NCBI GenBank assembly: GCA_013115145.1
Contig: JAAPAO010000221.1
Location: 1 to 51,414 of the forward strand
Length of the DNA: 51,414 nucleotides
Reading direction: 5' to 3'
Source of the DNA: Perkinsus chesapeaki
Taxonomy: Eukaryota; Perkinsozoa; Perkinsida; Perkinsidae
Shown: piece after piece, positions 1-9,931 of the stretch
How positions within the stretch are numbered: the stretch's first letter is position 1
Layout of the letters: each line of letters begins with the position of its first letter
Notes under the pieces: generated by a model
What the model was told of the DNA's origin: nothing
What the model saw: only the letters and a program-made list of their open reading frames with translations
The model's database searches: none
Made by a program: the position numbers and the translations under genes

Positions 1-770
1 TCAACTTTTGGAGTGTGTTCGGGTTTCGGGTTTGAGTATTCCTCCCGCACTCCCGTGTTCGATGGGATTTTACATCATAGCGCATATGTGACCCGCCGCC
101 CGTTCACGCATACTCAGCTCCCTAATGCGTTCTCCCACCTACAACGCTCCTGCTATTCACCTAGGAGCATTGGACCTTCCTGCCTCCGCGTGGAGGACGG
201 TACACTGATATTCGCATAAGTGAGCTGCAGAACCTCCCTGTATTTCAGTCCGCAATGGTCGTAGACTACTACTATGTACTTGAAAGTCTCTTCAAGCCAG
301 ACGTTGGAAAATATGGCAAAAGTGAACGGGCTAATCTCCTACAGCCATAATCCGAAAGAGACTCTCGCGGCTTGGTTCATTCGTGGTTTTCGTACTAACA
401 TATTAGGGAGTCCCGGTCACAAACCTAAGCCCATTGGGTTCAGCTAGTAGGGTATAATACACCAGTACCTTGCTAGAAAATGATTTTAAGTCCGTTACGC
501 GCCGGCGAGGGTAGGTAACGCTGCGCTAGTATCAGCCTTGTGGTCAGTTAGCTCTTCATTTAAGCCGTTCTCAATGCATTGGGCTTAGTGACGTTAACTT
601 TGGTGACATTTCAGAATGTCCCCAAGCCCCTGAGGAATCTCGGCAATTGCTGCGGTATACGGCAATCAATTTATTGCTATCGGGTCTTACTTGCCTGTCT
701 CGTGTAGTACCTTTTATAGGAGTAGCCCATTACGACCCATCCCTACAGACTTGGCATTAGTATTTAAAGT
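1..770. other. Intergenic DNA, no gene recognised
   Basis: No open frame here shows domain character, signal peptide or exon structure. The one ATG frame in the first 220 bases is Ser/Arg-rich and unsupported. The last 50 bases (from about 715) matter because they resemble the sequence upstream of the decayed peptide copy near 3415, so they are probably the promoter or 5' UTR of the first peptide gene. Confidence 0.5.
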
Positions 771-959
771 ATGGCTATCATTATCGTCCCACTTTACCTC
801 CTGCTATTTACCGTCGTATCGGTATTTGGTATTAAGGACCCTTTATATCCTCGCCAGTTATCTGGATGGCCTTGCTGCCCGAAGGATAAGACGTGCCCAG
901 CTTTGCAATGGCCGTATTGTGCTAACTGGGGCCCATCACAAAGCTGCATCTGCATTTAG
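771..959 (+). CDS. Small secreted cysteine-rich peptide, copy 1
   Basis: A 62-residue protein. Residues 1-20 form a hydrophobic signal peptide (MAIIIVPLYLLLFTVVSVFG); the mature part has six cysteines in the pattern CC-x5-C-x7-C-x8-C-x-C and ends a residue later. The pattern is repeated exactly in the copies at 2664 and 5039, with Trp/Pro-rich spacers (GWPCCPKDK, LQWPYC, NWGPSQSCIC), so this is a conserved family and not a chance frame. The six cysteines could form three disulfides. The gene is intron-free. The sequence just after the stop (TTCATTGACAGT) is also shared with copy 3. I do not recognise the family; secretion is inferred from the leader, and no function should be assigned. Confidence 0.7.
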   Translation: MAIIIVPLYLLLFTVVSVFGIKDPLYPRQLSGWPCCPKDKTCPALQWPYCANWGPSQSCICI

Positions 960-2663
960 TTCATTGACAGTGCTCTGAAGCGATGTCTTACATAGTGGTC
1001 GTCGCGATTCCGTTGGCTGGGCCGCATAATCGTACTCTTCGACTCGAAGCCGGGCAGTGGAAGTCGGCATTACTTCGTCATCTAGTCACTATATTTTTAG
1101 TCCGTCCTAGCAACCCGTTGCTTGTAGTTGGGCTATTCATCATTGTACCTTTGGGTACCCATGCCCGGAGTAAAGTCGAGCTCTGGGTCGAACTCGTTTA
1201 TGGTTTACGTTAATACTTCTGACTGTTAGCTTCATTGGTTATTTGTGTTGACCAGATCAATGGAATCTAATAACTCTTCAATGAAGCTGGACCATCAGAT
1301 GGGTTACTGTTCGTATACTTCGCACCTGCCAACGCTAGACATCCTGCACTAGGCAGGCATCCTCTATGCGTACTCCTTAAGACTGTATTTTTTGGATACA
1401 CGACAGCGCAATAGGCAATTGAGCTTCCCTTTCGATTGTGAGGCATCGTCGCATCCAAGCACACAGAGAAGTATGTGACCTTTGCTACAAACGAATGGTA
1501 ACTGATGACTCTCACACAGGGCTCAACAATGACAGCTGTGTAGTCGAGCCACTCGTTTTGTGTTGCAAGTTCAACAGTCAGGGTGTTAGACGAAGAAGGA
1601 TTAACTATCAGAACATTTCAGGTCAGTGCTATAGAGGGATAACACTCGGCACTCGAGCGGAAAGCCATCTTGCGGGGGTTCCTTGGTGATTCAAGTCGCG
1701 TGTTCCTGCCTGCACGACCCGGTGGGTAGGCTATCCCCAGCTCGGCCTGTGCACCGGAATACCAGAGTCAGGGGTATACCTATCAGCAAAAGATGTGGCA
1801 CTCACGCGTCACAAGGGCATGTACGGCGTAGATAAGCAGAGCCATTCTGCGTCTCAAACTCAGTTTTGAAGTTTTGAAGCCAGACGACTCTCCCTCGCCG
1901 CAGCTCTGTTAGGAATGAAGTGAGGAAAATCTTACGACACATCTTGATTGCACATATGTTGCTGACATACCGCAGAGGGATGTCAGTTTATAACTTCAAT
2001 GGTCAGTTTCGGTGATACTGCGTGTTACCGGTAAGGAGCACGCTCTGAAATGTTACTGTAGTAAAACCGATACACAGCTCTACTTAGCTTCAGTCCTACT
2101 GAGTTTGATGCTCACCCATAACATGCTTACGTCGTTCACTAGTAACTTTGATCCTTGAGTACCTTCAAGTAAACCTGTGTCTTTACTATCATGATTCATC
2201 CATACAAATCTGGTATTAATGTTCGAAGTAAGGTTAACATAGTCACACATGCGTACTATGCGCTGATATAAGGTGACTAAATGTATTGCTTTGGGGCCAT
2301 TGCTGGCAAAGAGCGATGGACGATACTATCTCACAACGTTCACCATTGGTAAAGTATCAATATTTGATCTACCGAGCATAAACATATTGCCTCAATAAGG
2401 TCTCAAGTGTGTCGCGTGCACCAAGAGATCCCACGGTATTATAGCGATATCTTATGAGCGTACACTGGCGAAATATCGGAGTAAAAGTATTATTTGGGTT
2501 GGGCTTGTGTAGCTACGTTGCCTCAATCTTCGTTTCCCAACAAGTCACTGCGAATCGAAGGCAACAATGGCCTCCAACAATGCCCCTCCAAATGCCTTGC
2601 AGTATTTCATCCTCATTTTTGTAGTTATATTCGTTACCTAGGTAATTCATCATCTCTCCTATC
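960..2663. other. Intergenic DNA between peptide copies 1 and 2
   Basis: About 1.7 kb with only short, low-quality open frames (for example 983-1213 plus and 1267-1515 minus) that lack recognisable domains or splice structure. I see no tRNA, repeat array or transposon hallmark. Confidence 0.45.
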
Positions 2664-2867
2664 ATGACCCACTCCACCATTTGTGTTTGGGGTGTGGTGA
2701 AAGCCCTCACTCTTTACCTCCTACTATTTGTCATTGGCATCAAGGACCCCTCATATGAACGTCAGTTGAAAGGAGGCCCCTGCTGCCCAGAACATAAGAA
2801 ATGCCCAGCTTTGCTCTGGGCGTATTGTGCTGATTGGGGACCGAAACAAAGCTGCATCTGCATCTAG
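2664..2867 (+). CDS. Small secreted cysteine-rich peptide, copy 2
   Basis: This 67-residue frame ends with the same CC-x5-C-x7-C-x8-C-x-C framework as copies 1 and 3 (GGPCCPEHKKC, LLWAYC, DWGPKQSCICI). The leader differs. The base stretch equivalent to the start of copy 1 has lost its ATG, and the frame opens instead at an upstream ATG, adding MTHSTICVWGVVKA before the conserved LTLYLLLFVIG core. The extra segment contains a seventh cysteine before the expected signal cleavage point. Whether the longer leader still works as a signal peptide is uncertain, but hydrophobicity is kept. Single exon; no function is recognised. Confidence 0.6.
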   Translation: MTHSTICVWGVVKALTLYLLLFVIGIKDPSYERQLKGGPCCPEHKKCPALLWAYCADWGPKQSCICI

Positions 2868-3394
2868 TTTGTCGATGCTGAGACCTCAGTAGGGTCCAGC
2901 TCCATAAGTTCAAGCTATGGCGTTTGTAGCACCGACCCTACCCCTGTGCGGGAATCTTATTCTCTTTATCAACTCATTTATAGTATCAGCACTGCCATGC
3001 TTGCCCTGTTATGGTCTACATGGTACAATAGTTTGCTCTCTGCTGCCAGCTCATGCATTTCATTGACTATAAGGATGACAGAACGAGGCCGGGATCCCCG
3101 GCCCGGGAATAGATGAGCTATTATAGACTAAATGGGTTGCATGGTAGATTTCCTCTACTAGGCAATACTTCTAACCGGATGCTGAGTGTTGTGTTAGACC
3201 AGTAACTGATCAACACGTTTGTGTAATACTATGAGATACTGGAGGTAACTGTGGGATAGGGTAATCAGTGTGTCAGTCTCATTCCGAAACTCCTTGCGAA
3301 GGTACCGTAGTAGCAGCCAATATAGTAGGAGTCCCGTTGGCTTCCGTTTAGCATATTTTCTCTCATGATTCATGAGTCATGAATAGCCTCTACT
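2868..3394. other. Intergenic DNA
   Basis: No coding frame of substance is visible. It separates copy 2 from the decayed copy. Confidence 0.4.
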
Positions 3395-3935
3395 AAACCA
3401 TCCTCTTCGCTCCTACCACGACCCATCCCCAGACATCTGGCATTCGTTCATGGAAACGTTCAATAGGTTTACACTGCCTGTCGCTATTTACTATAGATTC
3501 GGTATTACCGAATCGGTAGTCGGTTCTAAGAACCCTTTACATGGTCACCACTGGTGACTCACCAGTTGGGATGGCCAAGCTGGATAGACCCGAGAGGGTC
3601 TCTCGCGCGAGCGTTGCTGTCAGCTGTTGAAAGAGGACTGAGATATGCTGCGTAGCATCATGTTTGTTTGTGTGTCTGGAAGGAAAATTCAAGGAGAGAA
3701 AAAGGAAAAAAAGAAAAGCAAAAAAAGAAACTACAGCTACAACTACAGAAAGCAAGATACGGTAAACTGGGGTCTGACTCAGCCCAAGGTGCGTCGGAAA
3801 TTCCGACTCGGAATAAACTGAAACAACAACAACCAGTTGGGATGGATCGACTTCCTGCTCGAAGGATAAGAAGTGCCCGTCTTATAGTGATTGGGGTCCA
3901 AAGCCAAGCTGTGATTTGGTAAGTCACTAACAGTG
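3395..3935 (+). pseudogene. Decayed copy of the cysteine-rich peptide gene
   Basis: From about 3415 the DNA matches the upstream region of copy 1 (CGACCCATCCC, CAGAC..TGGCATT), followed by remnants of the leader-coding stretch (TGTCGCTATTTAC, CGGTATTACCG). Around 3563 and again around 3835 it holds two separate fragments resembling the start of the mature region (AGTTGGGATGG). The second runs on to a damaged version of the cysteine region (AAGGATAAGAAGTGCCC, GATTGGGGTCCAAAGCCAAGCTG). Stops, indels and about 200 bp of unrelated DNA break the frame. It is therefore an inactive, partly duplicated relic, not a gene. Confidence 0.6.
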
Positions 3936-5038
3936 ACAATGTCCAGGTTCAACCTGGCAACTCGTGGTCTCTTAGTCTTCAAAAACTGACCAGTGAATGC
4001 CACAATCTTTCCTTATTGTCCCTTCATCGCATGATACTAGATATTGGCTCTGGCTCTGAGTCTCTGATTACTGTATTAACGGAGGGTGGCATCATCACCA
4101 TCACACCAATGTGTTTGTTTGTGTGTCCTCAATTACCAAGGACAAATCGACTTGTCACATATCCATTCGTCTTCTCATTTCGACGGCCTTCTCTGAGTCT
4201 AACGTGAAGCTTCAGGTTACTATTCGCAGTTCTTCCTATTTGTAGCCCACCAAGCTGAACGAGGATACTAGGAGACCACTGCTTCATGAAATTTGCTTCC
4301 AAAGACCTCTGCTTTACTATAGATGACTCGTAAAACAACCCGCATCTTCAGCTGCACGCGTGTTCTGTCTCCCAAAGTGGAAGGGTAACACATTACTCTC
4401 TATTTCCCACAAGAACAGTGAAGAGCGGATCTACTGTACAAGGAACTACCTAGCTAAACTGCCTACCGGAATATGCAGAAATACCGAACCATCCAAGCCT
4501 CGTTACCTGTTATACTGTGGTTTACACTGTCCGACTGGCAACCATTGATGGAAGAGAGCTCCATATATATCGTATGTCACTGGAGATCTGTGTACAAATT
4601 GCAAGGCTCAATTTACTTCCCTATTCCCAGAGACGATTACACAACGTAGCCGTTTGGTGATTCTATGCTGCACTTCATCTTATATTATGCCCACAGTTTG
4701 AGTCCACAAGGAGTATTTGTTTGGATTTCTTGCTCCTAGGCGCGAGGATTGATGGATCCCCGGAGTACGCCCCCAGCTTCAGGGCCAACGACGACTCGTC
4801 GTCGACGAGAAGTTCAAAGCAGTGCAATTTCATACCATTAATGTTCCATAGAATCTAAACGGGTGTAACTGATCTCGTTCGTTCTTTATTCAGGGAGAGG
4901 GAATTCATGCGAGCACCTCTCACATCCGCGATGGCTTTAATCTCTTTCGGAGCAGTTACTCCCGCAAACCACTATTCCCCTGTAATGGCTCATTCGTTCA
5001 GATCTGGCTTTACTGTTTGCGGTATAACTAACGTTCTC
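3936..5038. other. Intergenic DNA upstream of copy 3
   Basis: No recognisable gene. The frame that opens at 4907 runs into copy 3 without interruption, but its first 44 codons have no signal-peptide character and no counterpart in the other copies, so I treat them as leader DNA. Confidence 0.4.
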
Positions 5039-5215
5039 ATGGTCTACCTTCTGCTATTTACGGCAGTATTGGTATCCGGCATCATTAAGAACCCTTCAGA
5101 TGGACGCCGTCAATTGGGTGGGTGGCCGTGCTGCCCAAAGGATAAGAAGTGTCCGCCGTTGCAGTGGCCGTCTTGTATGTATTGGGGGCCAACACAAAGC
5201 TGCATCTGCCTCTAG
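5039..5215 (+). CDS. Small secreted cysteine-rich peptide, copy 3
   Basis: A 58-residue protein read from the ATG at 5039, chosen because it directly precedes the hydrophobic leader (MVYLLLFTAVLVSG), as in copy 1; an in-frame ATG at 4907 would add 44 unsupported residues. The mature part repeats the family cysteine pattern CC-x5-C-x7-C-x8-C-x-C (GGWPCCPKDKKC, LQWPSC, YWGPTQSCICL). The downstream sequence (TAGTTCATCGACAGT) matches that after copy 1, which suggests duplication of the whole unit including its 3' flank. The leaders and the KNPSDGRR pro-region differ more than the cysteine core. Confidence 0.65.
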   Translation: MVYLLLFTAVLVSGIIKNPSDGRRQLGGWPCCPKDKKCPPLQWPSCMYWGPTQSCICL

Positions 5216-5628
5216 TTCATCGACAGTCTCTTAGTGTTCGGCGGTGCAGCATCTTACATCCTGCTGCCTCAGCCGGGCTGTTGCTACTTGTGGTCGATAT
5301 CTTCTACGGCCCTCCATTTCCATATAACAACCTATTTATTAACATACAGCTATAGACGCGCTGTAATCAGTTTAAGGCTTAGTAGGCATACAACTTAACC
5401 ATATCTTCCATATCGTTATCAGGCGTTGAATTGCTTTAGTCGGTGTAACGCTCTCACGGTACTCCATTGATCCCTCTCTTTTTAAAAGTTATCCCAGCTT
5501 GCTTATCGTTGGTGGATCCATCATGGAGCCTTCCCTGCTGGACTTGTAGCGCCACCTCCTTACCGAGGTTCGTTCAGCCGTAGCCTTTCATGTTTCATAT
5601 CTTTGAGGGTAGTTTTCATTAACTGATT

Positions 5629-6522
5629 ATGACTTCATTCAAGTTTCATTATTTTTACGGCCGCGGTCGTGCTGAGGGTATCCGCTTTGCCCTCGGCCTG
5701 GCTGGTGTTGATTACGAGGATGAGTTCATTCGTAACCGTCAAGATATGTTGGATCTCATGCCCCGTCTGAGGTATAGCTTACTTTTCCGAATGTATTTAA
5801 ATATTAATCTAGATACGGTCAAGTTCCAATGCTGGAAACTCCAGAAGGTGATTGCCTTGTCCAGAGTGGCGCTATTATTCGTTATATTGCCCGCCGATTT
5901 AACCTCTATGGAGCATCAGAAGGTAAAGAGGAGAGAGTTGATGAGATAATAGAAGCAGCTAATGATGCCCTCGAGCCGGTGAGTGTTTGAAGCCTTTGAA
6001 CCCGTCGCCGTCGTGGTTTGGAATTCATTCTTTCAGTTGCTCGATGTCGCCATGAGGTTTAAGACAGGAGTGACCTTCGAGGAGGTTGTTCAGGCCAAGG
6101 GAGTGAAGAGTTTAAAATATATTAACATTTGGGAATCTCAGCTACATGATGGCAAATTCATAGCTGGTAGTTGATGATGTCGTATTGGGTATATTTTTAT
6201 TATACGTTTTATTGGTATATGTATTGCTCAGGAACAACTAAGCCGACCGTTGCCGATTCATGTGCATTGAGAGTTGTTGAAGAGGCAGTAGATGTCCTGG
6301 GTATTGATAAAGTATTAAATAAATCACCTAAATTATCAACATGGAGGGACACTATGTTACATCTACCTAATATAGCTAAGTTCATGAAGGTAAGCTATTT
6401 AATATGACCTAATAATGCATGTTATCTATTATTATCAGTCATCTCATCGTATGCCATCAACTGTTGATGATGCAGTTGCTAAGAAGTATCATGCCGAGAT
6501 CGCGGCTGGCCTCGGTTGGTAA
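5629..6522 (+). CDS. Glutathione S-transferase, sigma-like, copy 1 (5 exons)
   Basis: Exons 5629-5771, 5813-5978, 6037-6166, 6232-6389 and 6439-6522 join in phase to a 226-residue protein, normal for a cytosolic GST. The N-terminal thioredoxin-like domain has the catalytic-Tyr region (HYFYGRGRAEGIR, likely Tyr8), the cis-Pro motif QVPMLE and the glutathione-binding LVQSGAIIRYIAR. The C-terminal helical domain ends with the typical WRDTMLHLPNIAKFM. Predicted role: conjugation of glutathione to electrophiles or prostaglandin-isomerase-type chemistry in the cytosol; class assignment as sigma is by remembered motif similarity. All four introns are GT-AG (41, 58, 65 and 49 nt). The tandem paralogue at 7239 shares near-identical blocks, introns included. 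Confidence 0.9.
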
Positions 6523-7238
6523 TTTTTTATGTCACTCGCCTGAGTTTCCACCCGCCTTTTGGAAGGCTTTTATTTTCGCCCTAAATGGGTCTTGCTACAC
6601 TAAAAGGGTTTTGTTGATGAGTACTCAAGCACTCAATTCCGTGAGGTCTACATTAAGAGATACATCGATCCTGCACTAGTCGAAGTCTGTCCGTATACCT
6701 CCTCTGCCAACTTGACCCGCAATCTCAACCTTTTCCCGTCACATTGAATCGCCCTAGGAATTTCAATGCTCGCCCCCTCTCCGAGCTTGTCCGTATTGAG
6801 GAGTAATATAGTTTATGGGTATAGTGTCATATCATTTGCAAGTTCGACCTTTTAAAGCTGCAGTGAAGTGCGTCGCGATAGATGATATAAATTCTGGCAC
6901 GGTATTTTTTGTGACATAGTCCAACTTAATTCTGTCTACTTTACACAATACCACACCGCTAAAGTCAACAGCGCCGTTTCCTTATGCCTGTTCTATGTAC
7001 ATTGAATAATTCATATTAGGAAGTCTTTGAGCTTCAATGGTCGTGAAGGTAAATTGTTTTGTGCATGCGTGCATCTTCGGCACGCAGACGCACTGTTCTC
7101 TAACGGTGCGCTGGGCTGCTTCCGCTTTCATGGTTTGTAATGGTAGGACAGCAGTTATGTACAATGCGACTCCCAGTTACCATTTTATGAAGCCTCTTGA
7201 CCTTCCAAGATTGCTGCTCAGTTGTGTTTCGTGTGATA
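6523..7238. other. Intergenic DNA with a possible gene remnant
   Basis: Between the two GST genes. From about 6611 to 6740 one frame reads DEYSSTQFREVYIKRYIDPAL and on to NLTRNLNLFP before a stop. After a frame change, 6747-6806 reads RPRNFNARPLSELVRIEE and then a stop. It looks like decayed or intron-split coding sequence rather than chance, but I cannot assign a family or a start. The rest appears to be promoter for the second GST. Confidence 0.3.
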
Positions 7239-8119
7239 ATGTCTTCATTCAAACTTCATTATTTTTACGGCCGTGGGCGTGGAGAGATGGTCCGCTTTGC
7301 CCTCGGCCTGGCTGGTGTTGATTACGAGGATGAGTTCATTCGTAACCGTCAAGATATGTTGGATCTCATGCCCCGTCTGAGGTATAGCTTACTTCTCCGA
7401 ATGTATTTAAATATTAATCTAGATACGGTCAAGTTCCAATGCTGGAAACTCCAGAAGGTGATTGCCTTGTCCAGACTGGTGCTATTATTCGTTATATTGC
7501 CCGCCGATTTAACCTTTATGGAGCATCAGAAGGTAAAGAGGAGAGAGTTGATGAGATAATAGAAGCAGCTAGTGATGCCTTAAGTCCAGTAAGCGAGGTG
7601 TCTCTGATTGATTTACCATCCACCTCCGTTCAGTTGTTGGATGTAGCTATGCGGTTTAAGAGGGATGAATCCTTCGAGGGCGCTGCTCAATCTAAGGGCA
7701 CTAAATGCATGAGATGGATCAATGCTTGGGAGGCACAGATGGAAGATGGCAAATTCATAGCTGGTAGTTGATGATGTCGTATTGGGTGTATTTTTATTAT
7801 ACGTTTTATTGGTATATGTATCGCTCAGGAACAACTAAGCCGACCGTTGCCGATTCATGTGCATTGAGAGTTGTTGAAGAGGCAGTAGATGTCCTGGGTA
7901 TTGATAAAGTATTAAATAAATCACCTAAATTATCAACATGGAGGGACACTATGTTACATCTACCTAATATAGCTAAGTTCATGAAGGTAAGCTATTTAAT
8001 ACGGCTTAATAATGCATGTTATCTATTATTATCAGTCATCTCATCGTATGCCATCAACTGTTGATGATGCAGTTGCTAAGAAGTATCATGATGAGGTAGG
8101 CGCCAGCCTTGCTTGGTAA
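7239..8119 (+). CDS. Glutathione S-transferase, sigma-like, copy 2 (5 exons)
   Basis: Exons 7239-7381, 7423-7588, 7634-7763, 7829-7986 and 8036-8119 have exactly the same lengths as those of copy 1 and give a 226-residue protein starting MSSFKLHYFYGRGRGE. The ATG at 7239 is preferred over upstream non-ATG extension because it aligns with copy 1. The glutathione-site motifs (QVPMLE, LVQTGAIIRYIAR) are intact; Ser in the VQSG motif of copy 1 is Thr here, which is tolerated at the gamma-glutamyl contact in some GSTs. Exon 3 is clearly diverged (RFKRDESFEGAAQSKG versus RFKTGVTFEEVVQAKG) and intron 2 is unrelated in sequence and length, while exon 4 is identical. The two enzymes may therefore differ in the electrophile site. 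Confidence 0.9.
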
Positions 8120-8345
8120 CTTTGGACCACCTGTGAAGCCTGTCTCTCCAAGGCGTTTTACTCCATATTACCATTGTTGTGTTGTTTAATGAAGGAACGG
8201 TATGAAGCGGCGAACCAGCGTATCCTAAACTAGCAGCTGCTGCTATGGTGTATTGAGATTGCCTATAACCTAAACCCCAATACGATTTACACCACTATTT
8301 ACCTCAACTATTCAGCTTGTACTTCAGTTCTTGACAGCCTTGTCC

Positions 8346-9833
8346 ATGACGTTGGAATATCACCTTCCTGCTGCAATAGAGGATATGCTGCCTTCGCTGA
8401 AGGGCGATAACGAGGTGATAAGGAGGCTACTAGAGGATTTCGGGGCCTCCATCCCAGTTTGTTGGAATGACTCTCGAAACATTCGGATGAATTTAGCTGC
8501 TTACGACCTATGCGTGTTCGTGCCTTCTAAAGCTGCTAAGTTCAATGCACTATGGAGGCTTGCAGCCCATACTGTGTATCGGTTAGAAGAGGGGGATAAG
8601 GTTCAGGAATATTGGTGTGTGGACAACCCTATGAGCTTTAAGTCTGATGATGATAAGGTGTACATAGCACTGCCGTTGTGTAACCCTCTCCACCGTAATG
8701 TAGTTCGATGGTTTTGGCGTAGCGGTGCGGCTGAGGTGATAGAGAGGGACATCCTCACTGAGCAACTGGTTATCAATCGTACAGGGTATATTCTGGCTGG
8801 TGGAGGGTGGATTGCTAAACAGGGAGAGATTATTATTTTTATAGCTACCGAGAGGGGGGCGATGCTGAAATGTGAAAGGCAATTGGGGAGGGAATTTATA
8901 ATTGATTTGAAGGCAGAGGAGTGCGTAATGTTTATGGGCAAGAGAGCTACAGTGGTTGAAGGTTCGGTTATATTGTGTGCTCTTGGATGGGACTTTAATA
9001 AAGCTGTTGTTGGTCGATGTAAGCAGACAGCTCTCGAAGTAAGGGCGTCTGTAAAGCGACAACAAGCTGGCCAGTTTGATATGACCAACGGAGGGTTCAC
9101 GGTGATAGCATGTCCGAGGTGTTTAAGACCAAATGGTATTATTGTGGAGCAGCGTTGTAGTTCTCCTGGGCGGTCAAGTAGTAGTGTAACAGGGCGCAAG
9201 TGTGTGTTGGTGTGTGTGTATTCGGAAAAGGAAAGGGCTTCGATAGAAAGATTGGGCAGGGAATTGGAGCGCCACGGCCGGCAGTATGAAAGGTTACTGC
9301 TTGCTCCGGATAAATATACCCTTGAAAGGGTTGGCCCTATGGCCAGGTATTGGCCTAACATTAAGGAGGTTGGTACGTGGGTGAGGCACAGGCATCGGTA
9401 CAGGACGGAGAGCTCTAAGCCTCGGGAGCCAGGATCGAAGGATCTTACCTTGCCAAATGGTCGAGTATCTAGAAGATGTTTCAAGTCGGAGAGGTATAAT
9501 GTAGAGGCATTCACTGGGATAGAGGCATTGGAGCTAGAGAATTGTGACGTGGTGGTGTTGATGGAGCCAAGGTGGTGGAGGCCGGACAGGCCAATTGGAG
9601 ATATCTTGGGTCAGGTTGAGCAGTTGCCGACCTTTGATGCCTCTGGAGGGTTCATAGTGTTTGAGCCAAGGCAGTGGCAGGGTAAATGGGTTAAGGATAT
9701 ATTAAAGGAGGCAGAGCATCCAGCACAGCAGTGTTATTGGGATAGTCCGTTGAGGGGCATGCTAATGGCATTCTGGAAGGTAGTGTACGGACGAGTGGGC
9801 GTTATTGATAAGGGAGATGATGATGCGTATTGA
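8346..9833 (+). CDS. Unrecognised single-exon protein, 495 residues
   Basis: A long intron-free frame in a region where most genes are intron-rich. The first ATG is at 8346 (MTLEYHLPAAIEDML); upstream in-frame codons are only TTG. There is no signal peptide and no clear transmembrane helix. Visible features: a mixed alpha/beta N-terminal half with many Trp/Arg residues, a possible zinc pair ACPRC near residue 250, a low-complexity Ser stretch, then a basic segment (WVRHRHRYR) and the strand-like runs CVLVCVYSEKER and CDVVVLMEPRWWRP. I do not recognise the family. The lack of introns could mean retroposition or recent origin, but composition is not obviously foreign. It ends 98 bp before the exchanger gene on the same strand. 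Confidence 0.6.
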   Translation: MTLEYHLPAAIEDMLPSLKGDNEVIRRLLEDFGASIPVCWNDSRNIRMNLAAYDLCVFVPSKAAKFNALWRLAAHTVYRLEEGDKVQEYWCVDNPMSFKSDDDKVYIALPLCNPLHRNVVRWFWRSGAAEVIERDILTEQLVINRTGYILAGGGWIAKQGEIIIFIATERGAMLKCERQLGREFIIDLKAEECVMFMGKRATVVEGSVILCALGWDFNKAVVGRCKQTALEVRASVKRQQAGQFDMTNGGFTVIACPRCLRPNGIIVEQRCSSPGRSSSSVTGRKCVLVCVYSEKERASIERLGRELERHGRQYERLLLAPDKYTLERVGPMARYWPNIKEVGTWVRHRHRYRTESSKPREPGSKDLTLPNGRVSRRCFKSERYNVEAFTGIEALELENCDVVVLMEPRWWRPDRPIGDILGQVEQLPTFDASGGFIVFEPRQWQGKWVKDILKEAEHPAQQCYWDSPLRGMLMAFWKVVYGRVGVIDKGDDDAY

Positions 9834-9931
9834 GTTTTATAGTAATTAGATTTAATAAGTTTCATGGATCCCTTTCTATGTGTTGAGTTACGAGTGCCTA
9901 TGTTGCCATTCCACCAGTTGTACAAGAATTC

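Noticed and set aside
8583-9514. Long minus-strand open frames opposite the orphan gene
   Set aside because: They are shadows of the plus-strand frame, Ser/Pro/Leu/His-rich, with no domain or start context.
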